Notes under the pieces: generated by a model
Told to the model about the DNA's origin: nothing
Database searches by the model: none
Seen by the model: only the letters and a program-made list of their open reading frames with translations
Made by a program: the position numbers and the translations under genes
Assembly (NCBI RefSeq): GCF_000429185.2
Contig: NZ_AUBJ02000001.1
Span: 5,394,001 to 5,458,000 of the forward strand
Reading direction: 5' to 3'
Length of the DNA stretch: 64,000 nucleotides
From: Actinoalloteichus caeruleus DSM 43889
GTDB taxonomy: Bacteria > Actinomycetota > Actinomycetes > Mycobacteriales > Pseudonocardiaceae
In this document: positions 53,833 through 61,853 of the stretch, one piece after another
Layout of the letters: each line of letters opens with the position of its first letter
Position numbering within the stretch: position 1 is the first letter of the stretch

Positions 53833-54633
53833 GTGCGGCGACGAGCGGGTGGGACCGGTCGGGCCTGGCGGACACCCGTCGCGGTGGCCCTGGTGTCCGG
53901 GCTGGCGGTGGCGGCCTGCTCGGCCCCCGACCAGGACGTCGCCCAGGTCGGGGAGACCTCCCGGTCCGCGGTGGTGTTCGCGGCGGCGTCCCTGACCGAG
54001 GTCCTCACCGAACTCGGAGCGGAGTTCGAACGTGGCCACCCGGGCACGAGCATCGACTTCAACTTCGCGGCGAGTTCCGCGTTGGCCCAGCAGATCGCGG
54101 CCGGGGCGCCCGCCGACGTGTTCGCCTCGGCCAGCCCCGAGCCCATGGACCAGGTGGTCGACCTCGACCTGGTGGCCGAGCCCCCCGTGATCTTCGCGGC
54201 CAACCGGCTCCAGATCGTGGTGCCGTCCGGGAACCCGGGCGGGGTGACCGGCCTCGCCGACTTCGCCGATCCGGACAAGGTCATCGCGCTCTGCGCGCCG
54301 GCGGTCCCCTGCGGCGGCGCCGCGCGGGAGGTGCTCGAACTGGCGGGCATCGATGCCAAGCCCGACACCTACGAACGGGACGTGCGCGCCACCCTCACCA
54401 AGGTCAGACTCGGTGAGGTGGACGCGGCGCTGGTGTACCGGACGGATGTCCTCGTCGCGGGTGACGAGGTGCGGGGGGTGGACTTCCCCGAGTCCGAGCG
54501 GGTCGTCAACGACTACCCGCTCGCGGCCCTCGCCGAGGCATCCGACGCCGACCTCGCCTCCGCCTTCGTCGACTACCTGCGGTCCCCGGCCGCCGAGGAC
54601 GTGCTGCGGACCGCCGGGTTCGACGTCCCGTGA
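53833..54633 (+). CDS. modA: molybdate ABC transporter substrate-binding lipoprotein ModA
   Basis: A 266-residue periplasmic-binding-protein-like lipoprotein. A basic N-terminus and hydrophobic stretch end at the lipobox VAAC, with Cys29 as the lipidation site. The mature part has ModA features: VVFAAASLTEVLTELGAEFE, NFAASSALAQQIAAGAPADVFASAS and LGEVDAALVYRTDVLVAG. It captures molybdate outside the membrane. A TACAGT -10-like box lies about 45 bases upstream and an AGGAGG-type site before the GTG. First gene of modABC, which would supply the molybdoenzyme near the start of the window. Confidence 0.93.
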   Translation: MRRRAGGTGRAWRTPVAVALVSGLAVAACSAPDQDVAQVGETSRSAVVFAAASLTEVLTELGAEFERGHPGTSIDFNFAASSALAQQIAAGAPADVFASASPEPMDQVVDLDLVAEPPVIFAANRLQIVVPSGNPGGVTGLADFADPDKVIALCAPAVPCGGAAREVLELAGIDAKPDTYERDVRATLTKVRLGEVDAALVYRTDVLVAGDEVRGVDFPESERVVNDYPLAALAEASDADLASAFVDYLRSPAAEDVLRTAGFDVP

Positions 54634-55487
54634 GCGGCCCACCGGCCGGCGCTCCCCGGCGGGGGACGGCGGAGCGGGGTGGGGCACGGCCCCGCAGGGC
54701 CGGCGCGGTGGCCCCGGCGCTCCTCCTCGTGCCCGCCCTGTTCGGACTGGCGTTCCTGCTGGTTCCCCTGCTCGGACTGGTCCTGCGGGCGCCGTGGGGG
54801 GAGTTGCCCGCGCAGCTGGGCAGCCCGGAGGTGCTCGGCGCGCTGCGGCTGTCCCTGGTGTGCGCGACCGCCGCCACCGCGCTCAGCCTGCTGCTCGGGG
54901 TTCCGCTGGCGTGGCTGCTCGCCCGGTCGACCTTCCCCGGGAAACGGCTGGTGCGAGCCCTGGTGACGGTTCCGCTGGTGCTCCCACCCGTCGTGGGTGG
55001 CGTCGCCCTGCTGGTGGTCTTCGGTCGGCGTGGCCTGGTGGGGGAACACCTGCACGAGTGGTTCGGGGTGTCCCTCCCGTTCACCACCGGCGCGGTGGTT
55101 CTCGCCGGGACCTTCGTGGCCATGCCGTTCCTCGTCGTGTCCGTGGAGGGTGCGTTGCGCGCCGCCGACGTCCGGCTCGACGAGGCCGCCGCCACGCTGG
55201 GCGCCTCCCGCTGGGTCACCTTCCGCCGGGTGACACTGCCGCTGGTGGCGCCGGGCGTCGCGGCCGGTGCGGTCCTCGCGTGGACCCGGGCCCTCGGGGA
55301 GTTCGGCGCGACGATCACCTTCGCGGGCAACTTCCCCGGCCGCACGCAGACCATGCCGCTGGCCGTCTACCTGGCGATGGAGTCCAACCCGGAGGCCGCG
55401 ATCGTGCTCAGCCTCGTCCTGCTGCTCGTGTCGGTCGCGGTGCTGGCGCTGCTCCGCGAGCGTTGGATGGGAGGTGCGTCGAGGTGA
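54630..55487 (+). CDS. modB: molybdate ABC transporter permease ModB
   Basis: A 285-residue permease with five to six membrane segments. The cytoplasmic EAA-type loop that docks the ATPase is LRAADVRLDEAAATLGASRWVTFRRVTLPLVAPG. RALGEFGATITFAGNFPGRTQTMPLAVY is characteristic of ModB. The N-terminus is longer and more basic than usual, so a later start is possible. GTG overlaps modA by 4 bases and the stop overlaps modC by 4. Confidence 0.93.
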   Translation: MSGPPAGAPRRGTAERGGARPRRAGAVAPALLLVPALFGLAFLLVPLLGLVLRAPWGELPAQLGSPEVLGALRLSLVCATAATALSLLLGVPLAWLLARSTFPGKRLVRALVTVPLVLPPVVGGVALLVVFGRRGLVGEHLHEWFGVSLPFTTGAVVLAGTFVAMPFLVVSVEGALRAADVRLDEAAATLGASRWVTFRRVTLPLVAPGVAAGAVLAWTRALGEFGATITFAGNFPGRTQTMPLAVYLAMESNPEAAIVLSLVLLLVSVAVLALLRERWMGGASR

Positions 55488-56568
55488 CGCTGTCCGCCGA
55501 CGTCCGCGTGACCCGGGCCGGGGACTTCACGTTGTCCGCGGCCGTGTCCGCACCGGCCGGCACGGTCACCGCCCTGCTCGGGCCCAACGGCGCGGGGAAG
55601 TCCACGTTGCTGCGTGTCCTCGCCGGTCTCCTCCCCCTCGACGCCGGTCGGGTGGTGCTCGACGGGACGGTGTACGACGATCCCACCGCCGGGGTTCTGC
55701 TGCCGCCCGAACGGCGACCGGTGGGCGTGGTGTTCCAGGACTACCTGCTCTTCCCGCACCTCACCGCCCTGGACAACGTCGCCTTCGGGCCCCGGTGCCG
55801 AGGTCTGTCCCGGGCGCGGTCGCGACAGGTGGCCCAGGAGTGGCTGGACCGGGTGGGGCTGGGGGACCTGGCGGGCAGGCGCCCCCGGCGGTTGTCGGGC
55901 GGCCAGGCGCAGCGGGTGGCCCTGGCCAGGGCACTGGCGACCGAACCACGACTCCTGTTGTTGGACGAACCGTTGGCCGCGCTCGACGCGGGCACCAGGA
56001 TGCGGATCCGGACCGAGCTCCGCCGGCACCTCGACGACTTCGGGGGAGTCGCCGTCCTGGTGACCCACGATCCGCTGGACGCGATGGTCCTGGCCGACCA
56101 GGTGGTGGTGTTGGAGGAGGGGCGGGTCGTGCAGTGCGGTGCGCCCCGCGAGATCGCCACCCGTCCCGCCAGCCGCTACGTTGCCGACCTGGTCGGGGTG
56201 AACCTCGTCCCGGGTCGGGGCCTGGGTGGCGACCGCGTCGCCCTCGACGGCTGCGCTCTCACCCTCCCGGGCGCCCCCGTCGGGGATGTCCTCGTCGCGT
56301 TCCCCCGGCCGCGCTGCGCCTGCGCGCCGTGGCGCCGGCCGACGAGGGGCGGTCCTGGCCCGTGCGGGTCGTCGGCCTGGAGTCCCAGGTGGACCGGGTC
56401 CTGGTCTCGGTCGAAGGCCCTCCCGACCTCCGGGTCTCCCTCCCCACCGGCGCCGTCGCGGACCTGGGTGTGCGGGTCGACGCCCGGTTCTGGGTGGAAC
56501 CGAGGACCGAGGAGGCCGTGGTCTACCCGCGTCCGACGACGGACGGACCGACTCCGCCGCTCGGGTGA
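55484..56568 (+). CDS. modC: molybdate ABC transporter ATPase ModC, with apparent -1 frameshift
   Basis: The ABC domain is complete in the first frame: Walker A GPNGAGKST, Q-loop VVFQDYLLFPHL, signature LSGGQAQRVALARAL, Walker B LLLLDEPLAALD and H-loop LVTHD. At the CCCCC run (56302-56306) the coding signal moves to another frame. Adding one C restores FPPAALRLRAVAPADEGRS and the C-terminal TOBE/mop-like domain (VRVVGLESQVDRVLVSVEG...YPRP) ending at 56568. Without that correction the protein loses this domain and runs on for ~140 unrelated residues. An assembly error at a homopolymer is as likely as a real mutation. Confidence 0.85.
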
Positions 56569-56655
56569 ACGTTCCCGTCCTCGGCGGTGGGACCGCCACC
56601 GAGCGTGGCGTCCCCCCTCGGCGGGGCCCCGACGGGGGAGGGCGATAGTGGGGGC

Positions 56656-57225
56656 ATGGGTGACGGGCGAACGCTGGGGCTGGTGTGCTGCGCGGCCGAG
56701 GGCTGCTCGACCGTGCTGGAGGGCATGATCCTCCCGGCCCAGGCCTCGGGGTGGCGGGTGGCGGTGACGGTGACCCCCACCGCGGCGGGCTGGTGGCGGG
56801 AGTCGGGAGACCTGGAAAGGGTCGGGCGGGTCACCGGTTTCCCCGTCCGGTGGCGGGGGAGGCTCCCGAGCGAGCCGAGCCCGGGGCCCAGCCCGGACTG
56901 CTGGGCGGTGGCTCCCGCGACCGCCAACACCGTCGCCAAACTGGCGTTGGGCATTGCCGACAACCTGGCGCTGACGAAGGTGGGCGAGGCGCTCGGCGCC
57001 GGGGTACCGCTGGTGCTGAGCCCGAGGGTGGGGCCGTCGCAGGTGAGGCACCCGGCCTGGGCCGGCCACCTCGCGGTGCTGCGGTCCGCCGGGGTGCGCC
57101 TGGTCAGCGCCGAGGCCGAGGACCCGGCCATCCCGTGGTCCGCCGTGCTGGCGGCGGTCGACGGGCTCGTCCCCGCCCCCTCCGCGCCCGGCGCGGAGCG
57201 GGTCGGCGGGGTGCGGGGGAGCTGA
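56656..57225 (+). CDS. flavoprotein (PPC decarboxylase-like fold)
   Basis: A 189-residue protein of the flavoprotein superfamily that includes CoaC/Dfp and UbiX-like enzymes. The FMN-binding segment VAPATANTVAKLALGIADNLALT is well preserved, and GLVCCAAEGCSTVLEGMILPAQ forms the first nucleotide-binding turn. The usual active-site His is not obvious, so the reaction is uncertain. Four Cys cluster near the N-terminus. It may act with the PPOX-fold protein that follows 68 bases on. Confidence 0.8.
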   Translation: MGDGRTLGLVCCAAEGCSTVLEGMILPAQASGWRVAVTVTPTAAGWWRESGDLERVGRVTGFPVRWRGRLPSEPSPGPSPDCWAVAPATANTVAKLALGIADNLALTKVGEALGAGVPLVLSPRVGPSQVRHPAWAGHLAVLRSAGVRLVSAEAEDPAIPWSAVLAAVDGLVPAPSAPGAERVGGVRGS

Positions 57226-57230
57226 GGCCG

Positions 57231-57255
57231 CTCCTCCTCCTCCTCCTCCTCCTCC
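57231..57255. repeat. (CTC)8 microsatellite
   Basis: Eight CTC triplets plus one C in the gap between the flavoprotein gene and the PPOX gene, outside coding sequence. Simple triplet runs of this length are rare in bacterial chromosomes and could vary in length. Confidence 0.9.
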
Positions 57256-57293
57256 GAGCGGCGAGGTGGCGCGATGCTGCCTACGCTCCGGTC

Positions 57294-57728
57294 ATGGCAG
57301 AGCGAGACGACCCGAGGACCTGGTGGCGGGACTTCGTCGCCGAGGAGCCGGCGAAGACCGCCAAGGTGGCCACCGTCCGCAAGGACGGGTCTCCACACGT
57401 CGCCCCGGTCTGGGTGGCACTGGACGGCGACGACGTCGTCTTCACGACCTCGGCGAGCAGCGTGAAGGGGCGGACGATCGCCAGGGACGGGCGCGTCTCG
57501 CTGTGCTTCGACTACGAGCTGCCCCCGTACCACTTCCTGACCGTCGACGGTACGGCGCGGGTGGACGACGACCTGGACGCCGTCCGGCGGTGGGCGACCG
57601 CGATCGCGGCGCGGTACGTGGGAGCCGAGGTCGCCGAGGAGTACGGGCGGCGGAACGCGACTCCCGGCGAAGTCGTGGTCCGGGTGACGCCGACGCACAT
57701 CGCGGGTGCGCGCGCCCTGGCCGAGTAG
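57294..57728 (+). CDS. PPOX class flavin/F420-dependent oxidoreductase-like protein
   Basis: A 144-residue split-barrel protein of the pyridoxamine 5'-phosphate oxidase superfamily. Typical elements are KVATVRKDGSPHVAPVWVALDGDDVVF, the TSASSVKGRTIARDGRVSLCFD helix-strand and a C-terminal VVVRVTPTHIAG. In actinobacteria many relatives use F420 or heme; the cofactor here is not determined. The ATG has TACGCT (57282-57287) 6 bases upstream, so it is probably leaderless. Confidence 0.85.
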   Translation: MAERDDPRTWWRDFVAEEPAKTAKVATVRKDGSPHVAPVWVALDGDDVVFTTSASSVKGRTIARDGRVSLCFDYELPPYHFLTVDGTARVDDDLDAVRRWATAIAARYVGAEVAEEYGRRNATPGEVVVRVTPTHIAGARALAE

Positions 57729-57916
57729 GGCAGCCGGGGACGTCGGGAGTCGCCGAAGGGGTGATGGGCCACCGCCGCTCGTCCTCGATGACTCCCGGCT
57801 GCCCAGCCCCCGCCGAGGCGGCCCTCGGGGCCCAGGGCACCGGTGGTTCTCCCGCGCGTCACCGGCCCGTCACGGAAAAGCTGTTACGGACAGGTTTCCT
57901 TGGTTACCGTCGTGTC

Positions 57917-58498
57917 ATGGAGCAGGTCAGGTGGGCGCACGGGGTGGCGCGCGACCGGTTGGCCACGACGGCGCCCGGCCGGTGGCGGCACGCCCAGGCG
58001 GTGGGCGTGCGCGCGGTGCAGATCGCGGACCTCTACAAGCCGGACCACGGCCTGCTCGTGGCCGCGGCCGTCCTGCACTGCATCGGCTACGCGCCTGATC
58101 TGGTCGACACCGGCTTCCCGCCCGTCGACGGGGCGCGTCACCTGCGTGACCTCGGGGCGCACCCTCGGCTGTGCGGCCTGGTCGCCCACCACGGGGGAGC
58201 GGCGGTGGAGGCCGGGCTGCGGGGGCTGGCGGACGAGCTCGCGGAGTTCCCCGACGAGCCCGGGCCCACGAGGGACGCTCTCTGGTACTGCGAGCTGACC
58301 GTGGGGCCCAACGGCGAACGGCGGACGTTCGACCAGTGGATCGCCGACATCGAGGCGCGCGATCCGGTGGGTTCGGTTCCCCGCCGGTTCCTCGAACTCG
58401 GCCGGGACCAGTTGCGGGGCGCGGTCGACCGCACCCGGGAACGCCTGTCGCACGTGGGGCTGGAGCGTTGGGACCCGACGGTCCCCGAATCAGCCTGA
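57917..58498 (+). CDS. HD-domain-like protein with HD changed to HC
   Basis: A 193-residue protein with an HD-like helical fold. RWRHAQAVG gives the first His (His25) and VAAAVLHCIGYAPDLVDTGFPPVDGARHL the central motif. Where the family has HD it has His54-Cys55, so the metal-binding Asp is missing. Later His (LVAHHGG) and Asp residues are kept. The catalytic phosphohydrolase role may be lost or use Cys. TACCGT (57905-57910) sits 6 bases before the ATG, fitting a leaderless message. Confidence 0.8.
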   Translation: MEQVRWAHGVARDRLATTAPGRWRHAQAVGVRAVQIADLYKPDHGLLVAAAVLHCIGYAPDLVDTGFPPVDGARHLRDLGAHPRLCGLVAHHGGAAVEAGLRGLADELAEFPDEPGPTRDALWYCELTVGPNGERRTFDQWIADIEARDPVGSVPRRFLELGRDQLRGAVDRTRERLSHVGLERWDPTVPESA

Positions 58499-58623
58499 GC
58501 GGCCGAGCTCCCGGCCCTCCCCGGCCCGGACCCCAGCGCCGGGCGACCAGGCGGGCGGCCCGTCGGCGAGGACACCACCGAACGAACGGTGGCGCCATCC
58601 GTACGGATGGCGCCACCGTCGTG

Positions 58624-58697
58624 TGGAGCGGGTGACGGGAATCGAACCCGCATAACCAGCTTGGAAGGCTGGGGCTCTACCATTGAGCTACACCCGC
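58624..58697 (-). tRNA. tRNA-Gly (anticodon TCC)
   Basis: On the minus strand the sequence begins GCGGGTG and closes with CACCCGC. It has D-loop AGCTCAATGGTAG, anticodon loop CTTCCAA (TCC, decoding GGA) and T-arm GGTTCGATTCC. The discriminator is T and the CCA end is encoded (TGG at 58624-58626 on the plus strand). Confidence 0.97.
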
Positions 58698-58865
58698 GAG
58701 CCTGGTGTCCAGGTCGTCGTGCGGGAAGTCTAGCCGATCGTCGTCGCACCCCTCGCGGCGCCCCGGATCCGGTCGTGGACCAGCGTGGCGGTGGCGGACG
58801 TGATCCCGTCGACGGGGTCGGTGCGCGCTCTGGCAGCCGGCCACCGCCGGGCCCTCGCCGCGCGC

Positions 58866-58871
58866 TATGCT
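58866..58871 (+). promoter_or_regulatory. -10 box of tRNA-Pro
   Basis: TATGCT, a TAnnnT-type -10 box, lies 27 bases upstream of the tRNA-Pro 5' end, which places transcription start about 20 bases before the mature RNA. No clear -35 box was seen. Confidence 0.45.
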
Positions 58872-58897
58872 CCAGTGGCACCGGACGACGGTGCGGC

Positions 58898-58971
58898 CGG
58901 GGTGTGGCGCAGTTTGGTAGCGCACTCGCTTTGGGTGCGAGGGGTCGTGGGTTCAAATCCCGCCACCCCGA
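58898..58971 (+). tRNA. tRNA-Pro (anticodon TGG)
   Basis: The acceptor stem CGGGGTG pairs with CACCCCG at the 3' side, and A is the discriminator. The anticodon stem-loop CTCGC-TTTGGGT-GCGAG gives anticodon TGG, and GGGTTCAAATCCC is the T-arm. CCA is not encoded. It is the last stable RNA before the trypsin/VMAP gene set. Confidence 0.96.
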
Positions 58972-59472
58972 CGGCCAGGGCCCGCGATCCGTGGAGCGAC
59001 GGACCGCGGGCCTTCTCTTGTTCCCGCCGGCCTGCTGGAGGCGTCACCGGTCTCCCCAGCCGAACCGGCCGGTCACCGGACTCCCCGCTGTGCGGCGCGT
59101 GTCCGCTCGCCGAACCGCCGCTCGACATCGCCGCCGCCCGCGGTCCTCGGGTGGCACCGGGTGGCCGCGCCCGCGTCGCGGAGGGCGGCCTCGGGAGCGT
59201 GCGGCGCGGGGGAGTGGCGGGGCCTCACCCGGCTGGCCGCACGCATCGGCCCGCTCGGTGCGGCTGGTGGTGGCCCGCCAGGCGAACGCCGCCGGCCGGC
59301 GGGTCCCATGCCCCGGAAGGACCAGGGAGACGCGGTGGGTCCGACACGCGGAGTAGCCGTCCTACTGCGCCGTCCCCCCGCTGTTCCACCCGCACTGCGG
59401 TACCGGCGGCCTCCGGGTCCTCATTAGAGTTGGCTGGGGTGGTGTGGGGGCCGCTCGTCGAAGGAGACGCCT
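58972..59472. other. intergenic, junction between tRNA genes and the VMAP gene set
   Basis: About 500 bases without a gene I can support; open frames are Arg/Pro-rich. Near the right end TAGAGT (59425-59430) could be the -10 box for the gene starting at 59473, which has GAAGGAGA before its GTG. No direct copy of the tRNA-Pro 3' end was seen within the window. Confidence 0.4.
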
Positions 59473-59880
59473 GTGTCTGAGTTGGTGAGGATGCGTCTGC
59501 CCAGCGGGCAGGAGATCTGGGCCCGGGTGTCCTCGGCCGACCGCGGGCCTTCCGACGTCGGCTTCCGCAAGGTCATCCCCTCCGTGGAAGGGCTCGCCGA
59601 GACGATCCAGGGAGTGGCCGAGAGCGTTCAGCGGGGTCTCGTCCGGGTCAGGCCGGACACCGTCACCGTCGAGTTCGGCCTGGAACTGTCCGTCAGTGCC
59701 GGCAAGATCGTCAGCGTCCTGACCGACGCGGGCGCCAAGGCGACGGTGAAGGTCGCGCTGGGCTGGTCGAAGTCGACCCGGGGCCGAGGAGCCGAGGCGG
59801 ACGGAGACGACGGGGATGATGCGGAGGAGCCGGACGGTGGCCAGGACGATGCCGCTGAGGACGGTTCGGCGGGAGAGTGA
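59473..59880 (+). CDS. CU044_2847 family protein (trypsin-co-occurring domain)
   Basis: A 135-residue protein. The first ~100 residues match the CU044_2847/trypsin-co-occurring pattern: LVRMRLPSGQEIWARV, FRKVIPSVEGLAETIQGVAESVQRGLVRVRPDTVTVEFGLELSVSAGK. A ~35-residue acidic tail (GDDGDDAEEPDGGQDDAAEDGSAGE) follows. Such domains travel with trypsin-like proteases in predicted conflict systems and may be protease substrates or regulators. GTG start after GAAGGAGA. The protease gene begins 36 bases downstream. Confidence 0.85.
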   Translation: MSELVRMRLPSGQEIWARVSSADRGPSDVGFRKVIPSVEGLAETIQGVAESVQRGLVRVRPDTVTVEFGLELSVSAGKIVSVLTDAGAKATVKVALGWSKSTRGRGAEADGDDGDDAEEPDGGQDDAAEDGSAGE

Positions 59881-59915
59881 CCTCGTGACGTGGACACGGC
59901 CGGAGTAGCGCCGCC

Positions 59916-61853
59916 ATGTTCCACGGTGGATCCAAGACGGGCGAGCTGAGCCGGAAGCTCGCCGACTGCGTCGTACTCGTCGAGGGCGACGACATCGAGG
60001 GCGGCACCGGCTTCTTCGTCGCGCCCGGGTACGTGCTCACCTGCTCCCACGTGGTGGGGTGGCGGCGTGGGCCCGTGACGGTGACGTGGCCCGCCGGATC
60101 CCTCCACGGCACGGTGGTGTTCGCCGACCCGGAGGCCCCCGACCACCTGACCAGCGCCGGGCTCACCCAGTACCCCGACCTCGCCGTGATCGAGATCGAG
60201 GACACCACCTCGGTCCCCGGGTGCGTCTTCCTCGGTGACCGCGTGTTCCTCGGCGAGCAGCGCCCCGGTCTCGAGGGCTCCGCGCATGTCGAGGGGTATG
60301 CCACCATCTACAGCGACGAACCCCACCTGAGTTCGGCGCGGCTGACCTACTCCGGGTTCACCGATCTCCAGAACCAGCCGTTGCTGCGGGTCAGCGGGGA
60401 CGAGATCCCGAGCGGGATGTCGGGCAGCCCCCTCCTCGACATGCGGACGGGGGAGGTGCTGGGACTGGTCCGCACCAACCGCAACGCCAACCAACCCCAC
60501 GGGGGGCTGGCCCTGCCGGTGGCGGCGCTCCGCCGACTTCCCGGCGACCTGCTCCGATCGATCTGGCGGGCGCACGACCTGTTCCACGCCGACGAGGGCC
60601 CGTGGACCTCGTTGCGCACCCAGCTGCTGACCCAGCAGCGCCAGGACGTCTCGCCGCCCCCGTTGATCAACCCGGCCGACGAGGCGGCCCTGCTGGGCAT
60701 CCTGGCCCGGCTCGACCGGGTGGAGGACGTCAACGCGGTCTTCCACCACGCCGCCTACCCGCAGGTCCCCTCGCTCAACATCGAGCTGTTGGACTACCAC
60801 GACACCGTGCAGGTCCTGGTGAACCTGCCGCTGGGCGGGCAGTTGCACCCGGTCCTGCGGTTCCTGGCGGCGTTGCTCGACCGGTGCCACGACCCGGTGC
60901 TCCAGGTGCTGCTCCGGGAGAACCTCCGCCGCCTCGCGGTGATGTTCGACCAGAAGGCGGTCCTCGACGAGCACCTCGGCAGCGAGAGCGGACCGTCCCC
61001 CAACCTGCGGCGCACCTCCTCGGTGCTGGCGGAGGTGGTGCCCAGTGCCCACGACCCCGACCAGTACCTGTTCACGCTCTGGTTGTACCGGGGGCCGGGC
61101 CAGTGGGACACCCAGTTCCGGGAGACGACCCCACGCCCCGAACCGGGGCTGTGGCAGCGGATCCAGGACGAACTGCCGAAGGCGTTGCGCCGCTTGGGGG
61201 AGCGGCACGCGATCGTCGAGTTCGTCCTCCCCCTCGAACTGCTCAACGAGCCGATCGACCGCTGGCAGCTGTGGCCGGAGCAGACCGCCACCCGGCTCGG
61301 CCAGCGGCACGCCGTCGTCCTGCGGTCGCTGGACAACTGGCAGGACGAGGAGGAGACCCGGCGGGAGGACAGCGCCGCCCGGTGGGAGTACCTGCGGGAC
61401 CTCACCGGTCCGGTCCCCCTGACCCTGGTCCGGTGCCGGGACGACCGGGAACGGGAGGCCTGGGCGGGGCTCTTCCAGCTCCCCGCCGGTCAGACGGCCC
61501 TCGCCCTGGCCAACCCCCCGACCGAACCGTCCACGGGGGAGGTCATCGTCGAGGGGCTCTTCGCGGGCGTGCCCGTGCTGCTCTGGCGGCGCGACCTGTG
61601 TGATCTGCACTACTCGGACTCACCTGGAAGTGGGACAGGGGAGTCGTGCGCGGGTACCCGGTTCCTGGACACGCTCGACAGGAGCCTCCAGGGCGTCGGC
61701 GTGACGGACCTGCCGTGGAAGGTGCGGGACCTGCGCAACATGGCCACCCAACCGGGGGCGGACGATGATCACCCCGGCCACCAGGTGGTGCTGCTCTGGG
61801 AGGATCCGGAACGGCGTCCGCCCGACGAGTACCCGTTGGCCTCACCTTCGTGA
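59916..61853 (+). CDS. trypsin-like protease fused to EAD-like and VMAP-C domains
   Basis: A 645-residue multidomain protein. Residues ~10-205 form a trypsin-like serine protease with His45 (TCSHVV), Asp88 (YPDLAVIE) and Ser169 (GMSGSP) all present. Residues ~245-335 (PADEAALLGILARLDRVEDVNAVFHHAAYP...) look like an effector-associated adaptor domain. Residues ~355-620 fit the vWA-MoxR-associated protein C-terminal domain (LFTLWLYRGPGQW, IVEFVLPLELLNEPIDRWQL). No signal peptide: the protease is cytoplasmic. Its stop overlaps the MoxR start by 4 bases. The protease is the likely effector of a ternary system. Confidence 0.85.
   Translation: MFHGGSKTGELSRKLADCVVLVEGDDIEGGTGFFVAPGYVLTCSHVVGWRRGPVTVTWPAGSLHGTVVFADPEAPDHLTSAGLTQYPDLAVIEIEDTTSVPGCVFLGDRVFLGEQRPGLEGSAHVEGYATIYSDEPHLSSARLTYSGFTDLQNQPLLRVSGDEIPSGMSGSPLLDMRTGEVLGLVRTNRNANQPHGGLALPVAALRRLPGDLLRSIWRAHDLFHADEGPWTSLRTQLLTQQRQDVSPPPLINPADEAALLGILARLDRVEDVNAVFHHAAYPQVPSLNIELLDYHDTVQVLVNLPLGGQLHPVLRFLAALLDRCHDPVLQVLLRENLRRLAVMFDQKAVLDEHLGSESGPSPNLRRTSSVLAEVVPSAHDPDQYLFTLWLYRGPGQWDTQFRETTPRPEPGLWQRIQDELPKALRRLGERHAIVEFVLPLELLNEPIDRWQLWPEQTATRLGQRHAVVLRSLDNWQDEEETRREDSAARWEYLRDLTGPVPLTLVRCRDDREREAWAGLFQLPAGQTALALANPPTEPSTGEVIVEGLFAGVPVLLWRRDLCDLHYSDSPGSGTGESCAGTRFLDTLDRSLQGVGVTDLPWKVRDLRNMATQPGADDDHPGHQVVLLWEDPERRPPDEYPLASPS

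Noticed and set aside
57231-57255. CTC run as a coding repeat
   Set aside because: It lies between the flavoprotein stop at 57225 and the PPOX start at 57294, so it is not translated in either gene.
58972-59472. Small proteins in the gap after tRNA-Pro
   Set aside because: Several open frames exist but all are Arg/Pro-rich, lack ribosome-binding sites and show no conserved motif.
60602-61603. Second plus-strand frame inside the trypsin-VMAP gene
   Set aside because: Pro/Gly/Arg-rich shadow with no motifs; the overlapping frame has an intact protease and VMAP-C domain.
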